DNA of 64,000 bases from Cristatella mucedo (Eukaryota > Bryozoa > Phylactolaemata > Cristatellidae). The notes under the pieces were generated by a model. It saw only the letters and a list, made by a program, of their open reading frames with translations. It was not told the DNA's origin and did not search any database. Positions 32,650-44,290 of the stretch are shown one piece after another. Position numbers and translations under genes: made by a program. How positions within the stretch are numbered: position 1 is the first letter of the stretch; each line of letters starts with the position of its first letter. The DNA is taken from assembly GCA_009760855.2 (NCBI GenBank), contig WPIO01000095.1, positions 404,501-468,500 of the forward strand, written 5' to 3'.

Positions 32650-32723
32650 GAGAGACAAGAGACAGACAGAGAGCGAAAGAGAAAGAGAAGAGAGCGAGAG
32701 AAAGACAAAGAGCGAGAGACAGA

Positions 32724-32791
<68 letters not shown>

Positions 32792-32800
32792 TAGAGAGAG
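32650..32800. repeat. (GA)n microsatellite
   Basis: Interrupted GA-rich sequence leading into a near-perfect array at 32727-32787. Confidence 0.95.
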
Positions 32801-33262
32801 GGCCTTCTCGACGAGCAGTTTAGTAGATATCCAAAAATGACCCTTCCGTTCCGAGTGTTGTGCTGGGAATGAGACCGGTAGTGCGTGATCTGGCGCGTGC
32901 AGCAACGACTTGAAAGCATGCCACGGAGGGGCTGGCACCTCTGGCCCAGCCAGCTAGAGGTGGCTTCCGCCGCTATTAAATACAGCCATGGCAGATTCCG
33001 CAGAAACGTTGATGCGATGGCTTTAGGGGTATACGTACTTAAGAAGCGAAGCGGCCGCAGGGCCTCGAGTGGAGCTGCATCGAGCGCCTTCTTTCTAATT
33101 CCTCCACGAGACGAAGGCGAGGCCAAAAGGAAACCCCAAATAATAGGATTTAGCCGAAAGCTTTAAAAAACACTGAATGCGAAGTGCATAGCACATACAT
33201 TTTCTGTTTGATAGAAGGAACAAGTCAAAGCGCATAGTCCAGCTCATCCTGTTGCCGCCACC

Positions 33263-33318
33263 ATTCGACCATTCGATCAACCATCTCGATTCGATCGACC
33301 ATTCGATCAACCATTCTG
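33263..33318. repeat. Short tandem repeat, CGACCATTCGATCAACCAT units
   Basis: Two copies of CGACCATTCGATCAACCAT separated by TCGATTCG-type sequence. Confidence 0.85.
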
Positions 33319-33397
33319 TACCTATAAAGCTAAGTACATCATTTATGGATTAACTTCCGAAATACAGGGAAAGACGAGTGGAGGAAGTTGGAAGAGC

Positions 33398-33447
33398 AGG
33401 CTAATTTCTATTCTGCTATTCTATTCTGCTATTTCTATTCTGCTAGC
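33398..33447. repeat. TTTCTATTCTGCTA tandem repeat
   Basis: Three to four copies of TTCTATTCTGCTA with small length variation. Confidence 0.85.
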
Positions 33448-33747
33448 TAGATTGAAGCGTTCCTGCGGCAACAGAACGCGACCTGCCCACAGCAACCAGT
33501 GCGTCGTAACAAGTAAAATAAGCTTTGACTCTGGCGGCGTAGCCGAGCACCGAAGAGTACTCGAATCTCCGAACGAGGATTGTTCGCCGACCAAAAGGAG
33601 TGAGCGGTTTCAGTAGATCAACCCACGCAGTCAGCACAGCTTTAGTGGTCAGCAATGAACGGCTGAAGCAGAAACTTCCGCGAGTGAAAGTGACTCGTTA
33701 GCGTATCAGCCACGATTGAGCAGAGCACGGGTCAGAGCTTGATCTTT

Positions 33748-33749
<2 letters not shown>

Positions 33750-33803
<54 letters not shown>
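33750..33803. repeat. (GA)n microsatellite
   Basis: About 26 uninterrupted GA units. Confidence 0.95.
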
Positions 33804-33804
<1 letters not shown>

Positions 33805-33805
<1 letters not shown>

Positions 33806-34715
33806 AATGTCAGGTATTGTAAAGAGGTCTCGTTCGCTTTTGTATACGACCGAAATGGATGTTATCTCCTAAAGCCGTGTGTAGACTAGCTCTAGAACAT
33901 CGAGTTTTTCAGCGGCGCCCGTACAAGCGAGGGCCTAATAGGTCTCTGGACTAGGAAGAGGGAAAAAAGCTGCACGATAAGTGGAGGATGAAGATTGACG
34001 TTTTTAGAGACGTAGTTGGACTCATAAACAGAAATAAAGCATTTCCATTTCTGCGCCTGCGCTGTAGAGCTAGTTTATGCTGCGGAGCTAGCTGTTTCTC
34101 TGCCCGCATGAGCCTCAGATGTGACCTTCCAACCGCACTTGCAAACTGGATCTACTGGATCTGCCCGAGATGCTCAAGAGGCATCGGTACAAAGGTCGGA
34201 GGCTCTCTGTGGCTTACTTTAAAGCCCCCCCTCCCAGGGCTAAGTAAGACAGTGCTTCACTTTCTCTCCACTGGCTGCTGCAGTTGGAACGGCCTTCCTG
34301 CCGTGACTTCACGTGGAGGAAACGTGGTAAGTGATTTTGCATTGGGGACTTTTGAGTTCCTATTCCGACACCTCCTCCAGTGCTGTATTCGCTGCTGAGC
34401 AATGTGCCACTTTTCGAACAATGTACCATCTATCGAATACTATTCTCCCAAGGAGTATCTATAGGAGTTGCATGGGATTGCATTTATATAGGTCCCCAAA
34501 GTGGTTATCAAGGCTCGCAGGGCATCACTGACTCTGATAGCTCTAAACGATTGTTCTTTAGCCTTGCACTTGCACTCATTCCACTCGCTCCTCCGATGTC
34601 TAGCAGCACTAATTAGCGAGGTCCTAGCTACATGTGCCGCCACTACAGAGGCCGAACGTCTCCTGTAGAGATTATCTGCACCTGCAGCAATCAATCTGGA
34701 CTAATAATTCATTCG
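33805..34715. other. Unique sequence, nothing recognised
   Basis: The longest frame is 136 codons (33988-34398, plus), cysteine-rich and without recognised motif or splice context. Confidence 0.35.
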
Positions 34716-34717
34716 TG

Positions 34718-34765
34718 TAGAACCTTTAGAGAACTTAATCTCTTTCTCGACACTTTACAAATAGT
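34718..34765 (-). mobile_element. LINE/SINE tail fragment (antisense)
   Basis: AACCTTTAGAGAACTTAATC and TCTTTCTCGACACTTTACA: the reverse complement of the shared stem-loop, lacking both head and AT tail. Confidence 0.55.
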
Positions 34766-35045
34766 CACGAAACCTATCGGTGGGCCGCTTTGTCATAGGC
34801 GTGGCTAGGATTAAGCCAAGGAGGGGTTCTAATCGTGCATACACCGTCTCACCAGAGCCAGCCTATTGCAGGGCAGTTTGCAAGACGTCGAATAGTAACT
34901 GCCTGCTCCTGCCTGCGCGTCGGGGTTGGGCCTGGGGGCCCTCGTTCCTTACGTGCATTAATGGTTTGCCAGACCAACTGGTGACTCCGGAGCTCTCGGC
35001 GCGCGAATTGCAACCGTACTTATAGCGGCGCGGCATCCCTCAGAG

Positions 35046-35236
35046 CAGCGGTTCTCAACCTGTGTGGGTCGCGACCCCTTTGGGGGTCGAACGACCCTTT
35101 CACGGCGGTCGCCTAAGACCATTGGAAAACACGCATGTCCACATTTTGCACACATTAATTTTATGGCTCGGGGTCACCGAAACGTGAGGAACTTATTTTT
35201 AAAGGGGTACCGCATTAGGAAGGCTGAGAACCACTG
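35046..35236 (+). mobile_element. SPIN-like hAT miniature transposon, copy 1
   Basis: 191 bp. Ends CAGCGGTTCTCAACC and GGCTGAGAACCACTG form inverted repeats. The interior has GGGTCGCGACCCCTTTGGGG, GTCGAACGACCCTTTCAC, GTCGCCTAAGACCATTGGAA, AATTTTATGG, GGGGTCACCGAAACGTGAGG and ACCGCATTAGGAAGG. This is the recalled order of the short non-autonomous SPIN element, a hAT family known for horizontal transfer among tetrapods and some invertebrates. It is flanked by CCTCAGAG (35038-35045) and CCTCGGAG (35237-35244), the 8-bp duplication expected of hAT with one change. There is no transposase. Family assignment is from memory of the consensus and needs an alignment. Confidence 0.88.
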
Positions 35237-35427
35237 CCTCGGAGCGACCAGCTGGCAGTGAAAGGCGCCCAACAAACGTTTCCGGTCTGCTGCAAAAAGG
35301 CACGGGCTATTCTGGGAGCTTCAGCAGCAGACTGCACCGACTTTGGCGCTCTGACCGGTGCCCCCCTCCCTAATACCCGGAAGTCGCAGCCAAGCGGGAA
35401 ACCCTCTAAGAGCTGAGTGGGTCGTTG

Positions 35428-35444
35428 GCGGGGGGGGGGGGGGG
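35428..35444. repeat. Poly(G) run
   Basis: About 15 consecutive G within GGCG...GGGGAGG. Another run lies at 35816-35824 and 35850-35860. Confidence 0.9.
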
Positions 35445-35576
35445 AGGAAACAGTGCCGGAGCCAGGATTGTGTTGGAGGGGAAGACCTTCCAATTTCAAT
35501 GTCAGCCGGGCTAGAAATGCTACGAGCGAAGCATTATAGCGCGTTTATTTGAGGCGAACTCGGCGGCTGCTCATCG

Positions 35577-35768
35577 AGTATAATGAGCCGTGATGGCACA
35601 CTAGGTTAGGCGGTTGCTTTCACGACCTCGGTCCCGAGGTCGTGGGTTCGATTCCTGCGGTGGGCGATTCTTTATTGCCACTGCAAGCGGTAATGAAAGC
35701 CATAAAGGCTCTTCTGTCGCTATACAAAAAGAGGCTGTTTAATCAGCTAGGATATATTTATTTATTAT
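35577..35768 (+). mobile_element. tRNA-derived SINE, family B
   Basis: The best-preserved copy: GAGCCGTGATGGCACACTAG, GTTAGGCGGTTGCTTTCACG, box B GGTTCGATTCC, GCGGTGGGCGATTCTTTATT, CACTGCAAGCGGTAATGAAA, CAAAAAGAGGCTGTTTAATC, AGCTAGGA and a TATTTATTTATT tail. The head contains a self-complementary ACGACCTCGG / CCGAGGTCGT. Confidence 0.88.
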
Positions 35769-35954
35769 AATAAGATATAACTTCGCCACTGGTTACGGTT
35801 AGGGGCGTAATAATCGGGGGGGGGCGGACAAGTTCGCTGCCTCGCTGTAGGGGGGGGGGAGGGAATGCCTCAACCACCTCTGGCTCCGGCAATGGGTGGG
35901 GAGAAGCATGGGTCTCCCGAGCGGTCGAGTACGGTACGTATCTATGCCAAGGGC

Positions 35955-36050
35955 CTGTATATTTCTCACTAGATTTAGGGAAAAGATGTCGCCTTATTGT
36001 TATATATTGCTCACCGGGTTTAGTGAAAAGATGTCGCCTTATTGTTAGTG
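35955..36050. repeat. Two-copy 44-bp tandem repeat
   Basis: GAAAAGATGTCGCCTTATTG occurs twice, each after a TTTCTCACTAG/TTGCTCACCGG-like segment. Confidence 0.8.
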
Positions 36051-36349
36051 ATCGTGGAATCATTCGTACGATCTAAGAGCAGCAGCCCGCCGCCTGCAAA
36101 GCTGGGGCTGTCGTTACCACGCCCACGTACAGCTCGCTTCAGGAGTGTCTATAATGGTTCTTTGTTGAACAATAGGAGCTTATCTGGTAAACGTAAGAGT
36201 TGGCTCGGTGGTGGGAAAATTAGCCGCATTGTAAAGTGTACCCAGCCGCACTAAAGACTAATTACAGCGAGACGCACAGGCAAAGCAAACATCCCAAGGC
36301 GACATTCACAGCGAGGCAGCCCTTTGCAGCGAGGCAGCTCTGTGCCTCA

Positions 36350-36790
36350 CTGCACTCTCTGAGCAATGGGAACCTTACAGTTGGTGCGAAATTCTGCAGC
36401 TTTGCTTTGCAGCATTGCTTGGCCTATCCGTCGTGCACATCACGACCACCACAAGACTCACTTCTCAACGATCTCCGCTGGCTCCCCATCAAGCAGTGTA
36501 TCGCCTACAATACTCCGTCACTTTATTGTAGGCCTCTCTGTTTCTCTTACTCAAGCCTGCCTCACTGAAATACTTCTCATCTGGCTTCCTAGTGTACCAT
36601 CCGCTCCTAAGGAAAATTTGGCTGTGCCTCTAACGAATTTTAAATCTGTAGCGAATTTCGCCTCCAGCTCTTACGCTCCCTAAACCTGAAACTCACGCCC
36701 AACCGACATCGGGATATTTCTTGAATAGGCATTACATAAAGAAGCTAAAAACCCGCCTGTTTCTTTCAGTCATAGCAACGTCCATGTAAA
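36350..36790 (+). mobile_element. CR1/L2-type LINE, C-terminal coding fragment
   Basis: Plus-strand broken frames encode LQLVRNSAA, a LLNDLRWLPIKQCIAY block (about 36460-36510), YLTEILL-like and, after stops, KKLKTRLFLS (about 36740-36770). These are the conserved C-terminal stations of CR1/L2 ORF2. Heavily decayed. Confidence 0.7.
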
Positions 36791-36822
36791 TCATCCGCTA
36801 TGCTTATGTTTGCTGAATCGCC

Positions 36823-36985
36823 ATCTGGTTTGGTCCAGTGGTTAAGGTGCTCGCATCGACCAAGGTTGAAGCGAATGCATTTGATGACTGATGTCGTGGG
36901 CTCGAGCCCCGTGGCATATGTGAAGCACCCGAATAGAGATTAAGCTCTGTTAGGACGCTATACGAATTAATTATATATTCTATAT
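36823..36985 (+). mobile_element. tRNA-derived SINE, family A
   Basis: ATCTGGTTTGGTCCAGTGGT, TAAGGTGCTCGC (box A), an inserted GAAGCGAATGCATTTGATGA, GTCGTGGGCTCGAGCCCCGT (box B), GGCATATGTGAAGCACCC, TTAAGCTCTGTTAGGACGCT and an AT tail. It sits directly behind the LINE fragment. Confidence 0.85.
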
Positions 36986-36989
36986 ATGT

Positions 36990-38440
36990 ATTTATATATT
37001 TTTTTAATATTCCATGTCATCCTCTCTAACTAAATGACACGTTTTCTTTTCAACATACGTGAAATGCCTAGAAAGAGATTTACTTCTTTTTTGGTGTTCT
37101 ACATGCATGTTTTAGTATTGATCTAATTATGATTATTGCTGAAACCGTGAGAAGATTTGAGACCCGTGAAAAGGTTTATACAAGAACGTAGGAACGCGGG
37201 TGACGAAGCGGGTGGCATGGCTTTCGAAGAGCATCTGTTGCTCCGAGCTGGAGAGCTTGGAGCAAATGTTGGCCTGAGCTGGCTTGGAGCAGTCGATGCT
37301 CTGAGCAGCCATTTCTCTGAGATGACTTGGAGTACTCGTTGCTCTTCGCTGGGGGTAGGTGAAAGAATTACCGATAAAAGCAGTCTTCATTAGCTCATGC
37401 TCAGTCCTCTTGGCAGCCGCTAGCTTGATCGCTGATTGCCATTGATTGCCATTTACATGCTTCATTTCGCTTGCATTTTCCGCTGCTGCTGCTGCGATGC
37501 GAGCATCGGATGCAAAGCAGAAGCTTCAGCGGCGCTTCTCTCCCGGCTGGCCGACGCCATTATTTCTACGGCCCGGAGCTCCCGTAGATCGGCCGGTCAA
37601 CCGATTATCCCCCCCGGCGACTAGAGCTTGGCATTCTTCCGCCTTAACTCGGTTCTCTCTTTTTCCACGCCCAACTCCGAATGGAGTAGGTAGGATAGGG
37701 CATTCCAGAAATTGGCTAGGGCAGCCAGACGAGACTTAACCGCCAGACTGGCAGCATTTTCGCGTCGGACGAGGCTTATAGAACTAGCCAGTACTCTGCC
37801 GCCGCTTTACGAGACTGCCGATTCGAGGCGTGCCAATGATTAATCGTCGTTGTAGCCATTTGTAGCTAGAACCTAATAAATCGCCATGACTGCGACCAAC
37901 AATGAACGGTGGCCACCGCCTACCGGATCTGTACGTTTCCTAGAAGAGTCAACCCCCCCCCTTCCCATCCCAGGGCATTACCGCTCCAAGGCAGCGGTGG
38001 CTGTCGGCGGTGGCTGCTCGTACTTGGCTCAGAATAAATAGGTGGCTGGGCGGAGCAGCGCGCAGCGGGGCCGCCCAAGACGAAATCCAGACAGAGCCTG
38101 CGGAACGGCGGCGGCCTGGCATGAGCAGCAGCAGCAGGATGCGGCAACGTGCGCCTCAGTGGACACTCTGCCGGAGACTCTTGAGTGCAGCAGCTAGGTT
38201 TGCTTGGACGCTCGTATAGTAAGCACTCACAATTGCGGCTTACTGAGCTGGCTGCCGCCGCCTGAATCGGCAAGCAGGCTAAATAAAGATTTCATTGAGG
38301 CTTGGCAACAGCAAACGCTTGCTGTGTAGCGATTCAGCACGGGAACGGGTCGCTGGCATCGCTCGAAAGTTCAATGAGGCCTCACTCCAATAACCAGCAG
38401 CAGCATCTAAACGTAGCAGCGGTCAAAATCCGGTGAGCTG
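36990..38440. other. Unique sequence, no gene recognised
   Basis: Frames of up to 117 codons without motifs; no splice-supported exon. GC content rises around 37540-38130. Confidence 0.35.
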
Positions 38441-38449
38441 TCGCCACTG

Positions 38450-38474
38450 CTCCCCCCCCCCCCCCCCCCCCCCC
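38450..38474. repeat. Poly(C) run
   Basis: About 24 consecutive C. Confidence 0.95.
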
Positions 38475-38989
38475 GCATAAGCAAAAAACGTACGCCCAGC
38501 TTAACGTCAACGGGATTTACATAGCGATGTAACAGCCCACACGGTTGTAGCAGCTCTTGATAGAAATAAGGCTACGTAATGATCGTCGAGAGTTGAATCT
38601 ACGACCTCAAAATGAGAGAAGAGTCATACCAACTCGGACGGTACTGCACAACTTGTTTCGAAATTTCCAGAGCGGCAATTGTCATTCTGCATCGACTACT
38701 CACACCTGTGCCTACAAACGCATCCGCAGACTTCTTCTAGAGCTCGCTTCTAGTGTTGCAGTGATCGACGTCATTGTCGTATTAGGTTTCGTTTTCCACT
38801 CAACTTCGTTAGTACTAGTAAGGATTTAACCCATGCAGAACGAGGTTGAGCAGCCCTCTCAACGGCATACGAGCAGACTGAGCAGCCGGCGTATTCCTGC
38901 TACTGATACTGGTACTTCGCTGATTTCGTGCTGTAACGATTCAGTGGAATTTGATGTCATCGCACGGGCTCGACACCGAGTCTCTCGGT

Positions 38990-39085
38990 CTCGGTCTCTC
39001 TCTCTCTCTCACTCTCTCACTCTCTCTCTCTCACTCTCTCTGTCTCTGTCTCTGTATCTATTGTCTCTGTCTCGGTCTCTCTCCA
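38990..39085. repeat. (CT)n-rich microsatellite
   Basis: CT array with CACT, CTGT and CTCGGT variants. Confidence 0.9.
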
Positions 39086-39589
39086 ACAAGCAAGCGCTGA
39101 CGTCTGCGGAAATCTCATTTTGGGCTCAAGTAAAATGGACTGGCTAGCTAGAAAGAACAAATACAAAATGTCGTGACCATGCTTTTGTTAAATCTCTAGG
39201 AACTTGTGATGAGCTCTATTTTCATGCTCAGTGAGCTGGAAAAACACCTGCCTGCGGAGCGATTTATTTTTTATTGATGATCCGAGTTCGATTTAGCAAA
39301 TTGAAGCGACAAGTACGCACGCTCTGCAGTAAGTTCTATGCGTAAGAAATCGTTGGGCTTTAGACCCTACTGCATGTTTCTACTATGTAGTCCAGATGCT
39401 ATGAAATAAATCACGGCTTTCGATATCGACTTTAAACATTAATTTTCCCCAAATCTAGCTCAAACTTCTAGCTACAGATTGTCGGAATTTCAGAGCCGAT
39501 ATACCTTCTGAAGCATTGGGCTTAAATACGTCTTCCTCAGATGGCAGGGCTAATCGCCATAGTCGTACGTCGTCCCAGTTGACGCATGT

Positions 39590-39748
39590 GCATGTGCCTA
39601 CGATGTCTTACTGACAGCTCGCGATACTGCAGCGCCCGGTCAGACCCATCAGGTGCCGGTTCGTTCCAAACGAGGCTGCGACTTCCCGCCCCGTCTCCAA
39701 GACCACCGCCTCCATTAATCTTCCGGAAACCCGTCGATAGTCCCGGGT
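39590..39748 (-). mobile_element. Possible Ty3/gypsy integrase C-terminal remnant
   Basis: Directly behind the 542-bp repeat on the minus strand, a frame of about 45 codons contains VLETGREV and FGTNRHL, resembling the TG-x-x-(R/x)-R-N-R-H-L block near the end of gypsy integrases. The match is short; the call leans on the clearer integrase fragment next to the second copy of the same repeat. Confidence 0.35.
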
Positions 39749-40290
39749 AGGTTGCCGGGCTTCAGGACAGACTTAAAAGCGGCTTTAGAGGGGGCTACTC
39801 TGGTGGCAAGCCTACAGAGTGAAGCTCTCCTTACGAGGCTATCGATCTCGTTTTTGATCAAAGGGCATTTGGGTGAACGTGTGCACCCTTTGAATGCTCC
39901 AATTCAGAATCGGTCTCTGGGGATGGAGGCAAAATGCTTCTATAAACGTCCAGCTATTGAATTGCTAGAACACCTACTCTTTAAATCAGCTCTATACTCT
40001 ACAAAAATGGGAGATCTACGGATTCTGAAAGCAGAAAGTCTCCTGAGGATCTTCGCAATCAGTCGCGTTATTCGCGGTTGCTCTAGTCCGGCACCGCAGT
40101 GGGTGCAAGGAACGATATCTTCCTAAAGAGATGTAACAGCGACTCCTTCAGAGCTCGCGGCCTTGGCTTTTGTTGAGGACTACCTATTTTGATTAAAATG
40201 AAATACTGTTAGTATTATTTGGCAACAATAACAATTATTTTTGTTACTCCTCCGTAGCACCTCCACAACAAGGAAGCTGCGTCCATAAAT
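39749..40290. repeat. 542-bp dispersed repeat, copy 1
   Basis: Identical to 45642-46183 except for one base (A at about 40097, G in the other copy), without indels, in the same orientation, 5893 bp apart. It contains a plus-strand frame of 124 codons (39752-40126), open in both copies but without recognised domain. There are no terminal inverted repeats, no TG...CA ends and no shared flanking duplication, so the class is not determined. It is probably part of a recently active transposable element. Confidence 0.95.
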
Positions 40291-41090
40291 ACAGTGAAAT
40301 TCAACTTATAAGTTAGTCCAAACATATTGGTATGCACTTTCAGGAAAATAAATGTCGTTCGATGTAATCCGGCAAAGCCTACTCAAGGTTAAGGATGATC
40401 CCCCAACCGGAATTTCGGTTCGTGGAAGATTTAAACCTTTATATCCAGCATCCGGCTATGAAGATAGAAACGGCAGGTGTCCAAATTGTTCAAAAATATC
40501 GCGTATTTATTTACTCTGCTGAGCCTCCATAACATTTGTTTTTACCGATTTTAATTTATAGCAGTCAAAATGGATCCATAAAAGACTACTAATGTCCAGC
40601 TTATTAGTTAGACCTGCTACGATTAGAAGGCTGTTGGACCTTAGGGTAGGACCTGATCATTGAGACTTAGGGTAGGCAAGAAAGCGCTCGAGTCGGAAGA
40701 ACAGCCTGGATATAATCGATTCAGTGATCTAGTTGAGATAGCTGGGGCAAGCAAAGCTATGCCACCCATTGTGCGAGGTACTCACTCAGTGCTCCGATCA
40801 ACTTTGTCCTGTCATATAAAGGCCAACCTCACACGGCCCGGATGAAAGCGACAGTTATTTTTTTTTTATACCGGACGGCTCTGACCGTGCATTTACTTAC
40901 CGATCGGATCGCCGTTCTGTATTAACTGGCTGCTCATAAATAGGAGGCGCACAGCGTCCCATGCGAATCCGTCCTGAGCAACTGAGTGGGTCGGTGACTG
41001 TGGTCGCTGTGATAGAGAACTAGTCCGAATAAGCTTGAGCTTATGTCTGACACAATCGCTCGTAGTCAGCAATAGAGTAGATTTGTATGC
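40291..41090. other. Unique AT-rich sequence, nothing recognised
   Basis: No gag, protease or RT segment is visible here, which argues against the interval between the two 542-bp copies being the body of an LTR element. Confidence 0.45.
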
Positions 41091-41094
41091 TTTA

Positions 41095-42450
41095 ATTCCA
41101 CAACCAAAAATGTAATGTAACGTATCTCTGTCTGTAGTTCCAAAAAGGCACAAAGACTAGGTGGATGTTACGCAGGAGAGTTTTCTATGGCTCACTCACA
41201 GCCTAGGCGGCTTTCGGTAAGCATTCGGTAGCCAAGAGACTTCATCTCGTGCAACAAAGAGAAAGTGGGAAGCATAGCAGAGTCAGGAGAGCAGTTGAGG
41301 TAGTGAGTAGCATGGAAGTACCAGCTTAGAATTGCTGAAAAGGCTGTGCCACAGTCGGCAACAGGAGACTAAATAGAAAAAAGTCAATGCCGTACAAAGC
41401 TGTGAATTACGTTGAGTGTCTCCACGAATTTCTATTACATATTAAAATAAACATTATATCAATAGGTCATCTGCATAGCAACCGAAGAGAACTGAATCTA
41501 TTCGGGCGCTTTACAACTCACTACTAGAGAAGCAATAACTAAAGGTTAACGGCAGTCACGGTATTGTGCCTAAGCAGAATGCAAAAACATACTAATGACA
41601 TAGCAGACTAGCATTTAAAGTTAGATTTTAAAATCGATAAAATGCTTGATCGAGAGGTAGCGAGGCTCAGCCAGATGTGTTGTGATGTAGCACTACCATC
41701 ATTGATGAAATACCAAACGAGCTACTAGTTTTACATGGATGCAGACGACAAAAGAGTCTTGAATAAAAGGAATCGCAGTGGTCCTCAGGCGACGTCACGT
41801 ACGCATGAACTTGATCAATCATTGCACTCCTGCCTAAGCAGGTCCTTAATTTGGCAGTGTTCCCCAGCTGACAGCAGGCCAATTTGACGGTAGAAGCAGT
41901 GCGTTTATCCGATGACAGGCCGTTTAAGATTAGCGTATCCAGATTACGGGTAGACCTCGCTGGATGAACCAATCTTGAGAATGAGTTCGTCCAACCTGAG
42001 GGGGATGCTAAGCTTGCCAATAGCTATTAGGTTGGCCCGATCGTCTTAAAGTTTCGGTAAACTAGCGGCCATCCAGGTACGAATACAATTGGTGAAGTCT
42101 GTAATGGAATTAAGTAAGTCAGATAAAGAGCGAGGCTTAGAAGGGTCGATGGGTAGATCGAGCAGGGTATCACTGTCGTAGAAATGAAAGCCAAATTACG
42201 TTTGGCGAAGGCACTGGCTAGAGGGAGAGCATAGAGAATGCAAAGGAAGGGCCCAAGACCGATTGCTGAGGTACCATAAATTGCTTCCTTGATAATGGAC
42301 GGCTACATACATCCACACTCGGGCATCTCCCACTAACGTAGGACCTAAACCAGTTCAACAATATTCCAGGAGTGCGTTATCGTGTCGAGAGAAGTTCCAG
42401 AAAGATCTGGTCGCCTGCTGAATCAAATACTGCTGAGAGATCTCGGAGAA
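41095..42450 (-). mobile_element. CR1/L2-type LINE fragments
   Basis: 41100-41330 is the reverse complement of the L2-B 3' UTR (GTAATGTAACGTATCTCTGT end, AACAAAGAGAAAGTGGGAAG, AGGTAGTGAGTAGCATGGAA). 41470-42450 is a second antisense piece: minus-strand broken frames give an RT segment with a GTSAIGLGPFLC-like block (about 42225-42270), a degraded catalytic region and a post-RT block near 42000-42060. A LINE tail lies at 41460-41520. All frames are interrupted. Confidence 0.7.
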
Positions 42451-42554
42451 TTATCCGAGAGGCCCAATAGTTCTAAAAGAAGGCAATGCAAACCCAAAGC
42501 ATTGCTAATAATGTGGAAGCCATGGCTCAGCTAAGCCTACCAGGAATATGACGA

Positions 42555-42556
<2 letters not shown>

Positions 42557-42587
<31 letters not shown>

Positions 42588-42601
42588 AAAAGAGAGAGAG
42601 A

Positions 42602-42680
<79 letters not shown>

Positions 42681-42685
42681 AGAGG
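42557..42685. repeat. (GA)n microsatellite
   Basis: A GA array of about 125 bp with GGG and AAAAA interruptions. Confidence 0.95.
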
Positions 42686-42699
42686 GAGAGGGAGCAATG

Positions 42700-43360
42700 G
42701 AGAGAGAAAGAAAGATGCACACCTTTCAGAGACAATTGAAGTTCGCTCTCTGGTCGCCGACCGGAGCGGAGGCAATGGTGGCTGGTTGGCAAACGATCTG
42801 CAAATATGGAAATACAATGACATTCACGCCGTGTACTGGAAATTAACTCTAGCAATTAAACGGAAATGTAAAGTCGATACTTTAAGGCCCCGTGGTGAGC
42901 CTCGATGGAAAAGTAGTCCCGATAGCTCGATCGTCAGAGCGCTGGACAGCTAGCCCAGAGGCGGAGCTTGGTTCACCCGCTCGAGGTGAGACTATTTTTT
43001 TAAAGTTGTGGGTCTGCCCGCTCCACGAAAATCTTGGCTCCCCCACTGGCCGTAACGCTGTTTTGCTCGTCTGATTTCACATGCATAACTAACCTTAAAG
43101 ATAGCTCATTGCTTAGCATGTAAGCATCAGCTCGAGTGCAGCCGTGCGTTGCTATGCTCAGCTAAAGGGCCGTGTGTAATTAGCATTTCCTTTTGGAGTT
43201 GCTCACGCTTAAACGCCCGACTGTACCGAATATCGTACACGCCGCTTTTAACCAACAGTCTCTTCTTCTCTCACCCAGACGACGCCGTACGCGACGGCTA
43301 AAGCACTTTACCCCTATATGTGAGTGAACGCTAGAGCACGCGAGTGTGGCTGGAGGAGCG
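42700..43360. other. Unique sequence, nothing recognised
   Basis: No exon or repeat family recognised between the two large GA arrays. Confidence 0.4.
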
Positions 43361-43365
43361 ACAAA

Positions 43366-43434
<69 letters not shown>

Positions 43435-43482
43435 AGAAGGAGATGGCCTAAGAGAAAGAGCTAGAGAAGAATCAGGGGTGAA

Positions 43483-43518
<36 letters not shown>

Positions 43519-43565
43519 TAAGAAGGAGATGGCCTAAGAGAAAGAGCTAGAGAAGAATCAGGGGT

Positions 43566-43628
<63 letters not shown>

Positions 43629-43640
43629 TAAGAGAGAAGG
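43366..43640. repeat. (GA)n arrays with an 86-bp direct duplication
   Basis: GTAAGAAGGAGATGGCCTAA begins a non-GA segment of about 56 bp at 43432 and again at 43518, each followed by a GA array. A third start (GTAAGAGAGAAGG) is seen at about 43628. Confidence 0.9.
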
Positions 43641-43944
43641 AAAGACCGGCAGACAGATACTGAGTTCCGAAGCTTGCCGCTTCTTCCAATGACAGCTTGG
43701 GGTGTGTTTCTGGCTAGACATCTGACGTGGAATCGAAAGAGCCTCGAAATCATAGTCCCAAAGCGCCCAGCAATGGCGGCCAGGCTACATCGCCACGCCC
43801 AGGCGCACCGAGTAGAGCCGGCCGGGAGATACCTCTAGGTGACCTGAAGGCCGTTGAAGCAGGCCTAAGGATGAATCCCTCCCTGCCGATTTCCCCCCGC
43901 TCATTTCTTGTTTGAGCCCAACGGGCTGCAACAACTTCTGGCAT

Positions 43945-44085
43945 GGCGCTTTTACTTCATGACCCAGCTCGCTAGTTCAAGTCAGCAGCAGGGAAGCATT
44001 TAATGCACGCTGAAATCGGGTAACAACCGCTGCCGCTCTTCTGCTGCTACATAAATGAGCCTGTTAAATCGGCCAGCCTTGACAT
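43945..44085 (+). mobile_element. tRNA-derived SINE, family B (degenerate)
   Basis: TTTTACTTCATGACCCAGCT, CTAGTTCAAGTC (box B), CATTTAATGCACGCTG, CCGCTCTTCTGCTGCTACAT and GAGCCTGTTAAATCGGCCAG align in order with the family B copies. Strongly diverged. Confidence 0.55.
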
Positions 44086-44290
44086 CCGTTACATCCTTTG
44101 GCGCATCCTTTGAGGGCATCTCCAAGCCAAATTTCGCCTAAGCAGCTCTGGCATTGCAGGCATCGGCCGGGGAGCGATTGCCCCGCTCGTTGCCTGCCTG
44201 CTAGCAAGAATTCGTCATCTTTACACCCCCAATGCATGACTGAATGTACTTGGCCGCCAGGGCTTGCCAGTGCTAAGGCTTACCCTGCAG

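Noticed and set aside
35577-35768. Functional tRNA gene
   Set aside because: Boxes A and B are present but the head does not make a standard cloverleaf with CCA-proximal stem. The family-wide body and tail show it is a SINE.
42527-42823. Leu-Ser repeat protein on the minus strand
   Set aside because: Translation of (GA)n/(CT)n.
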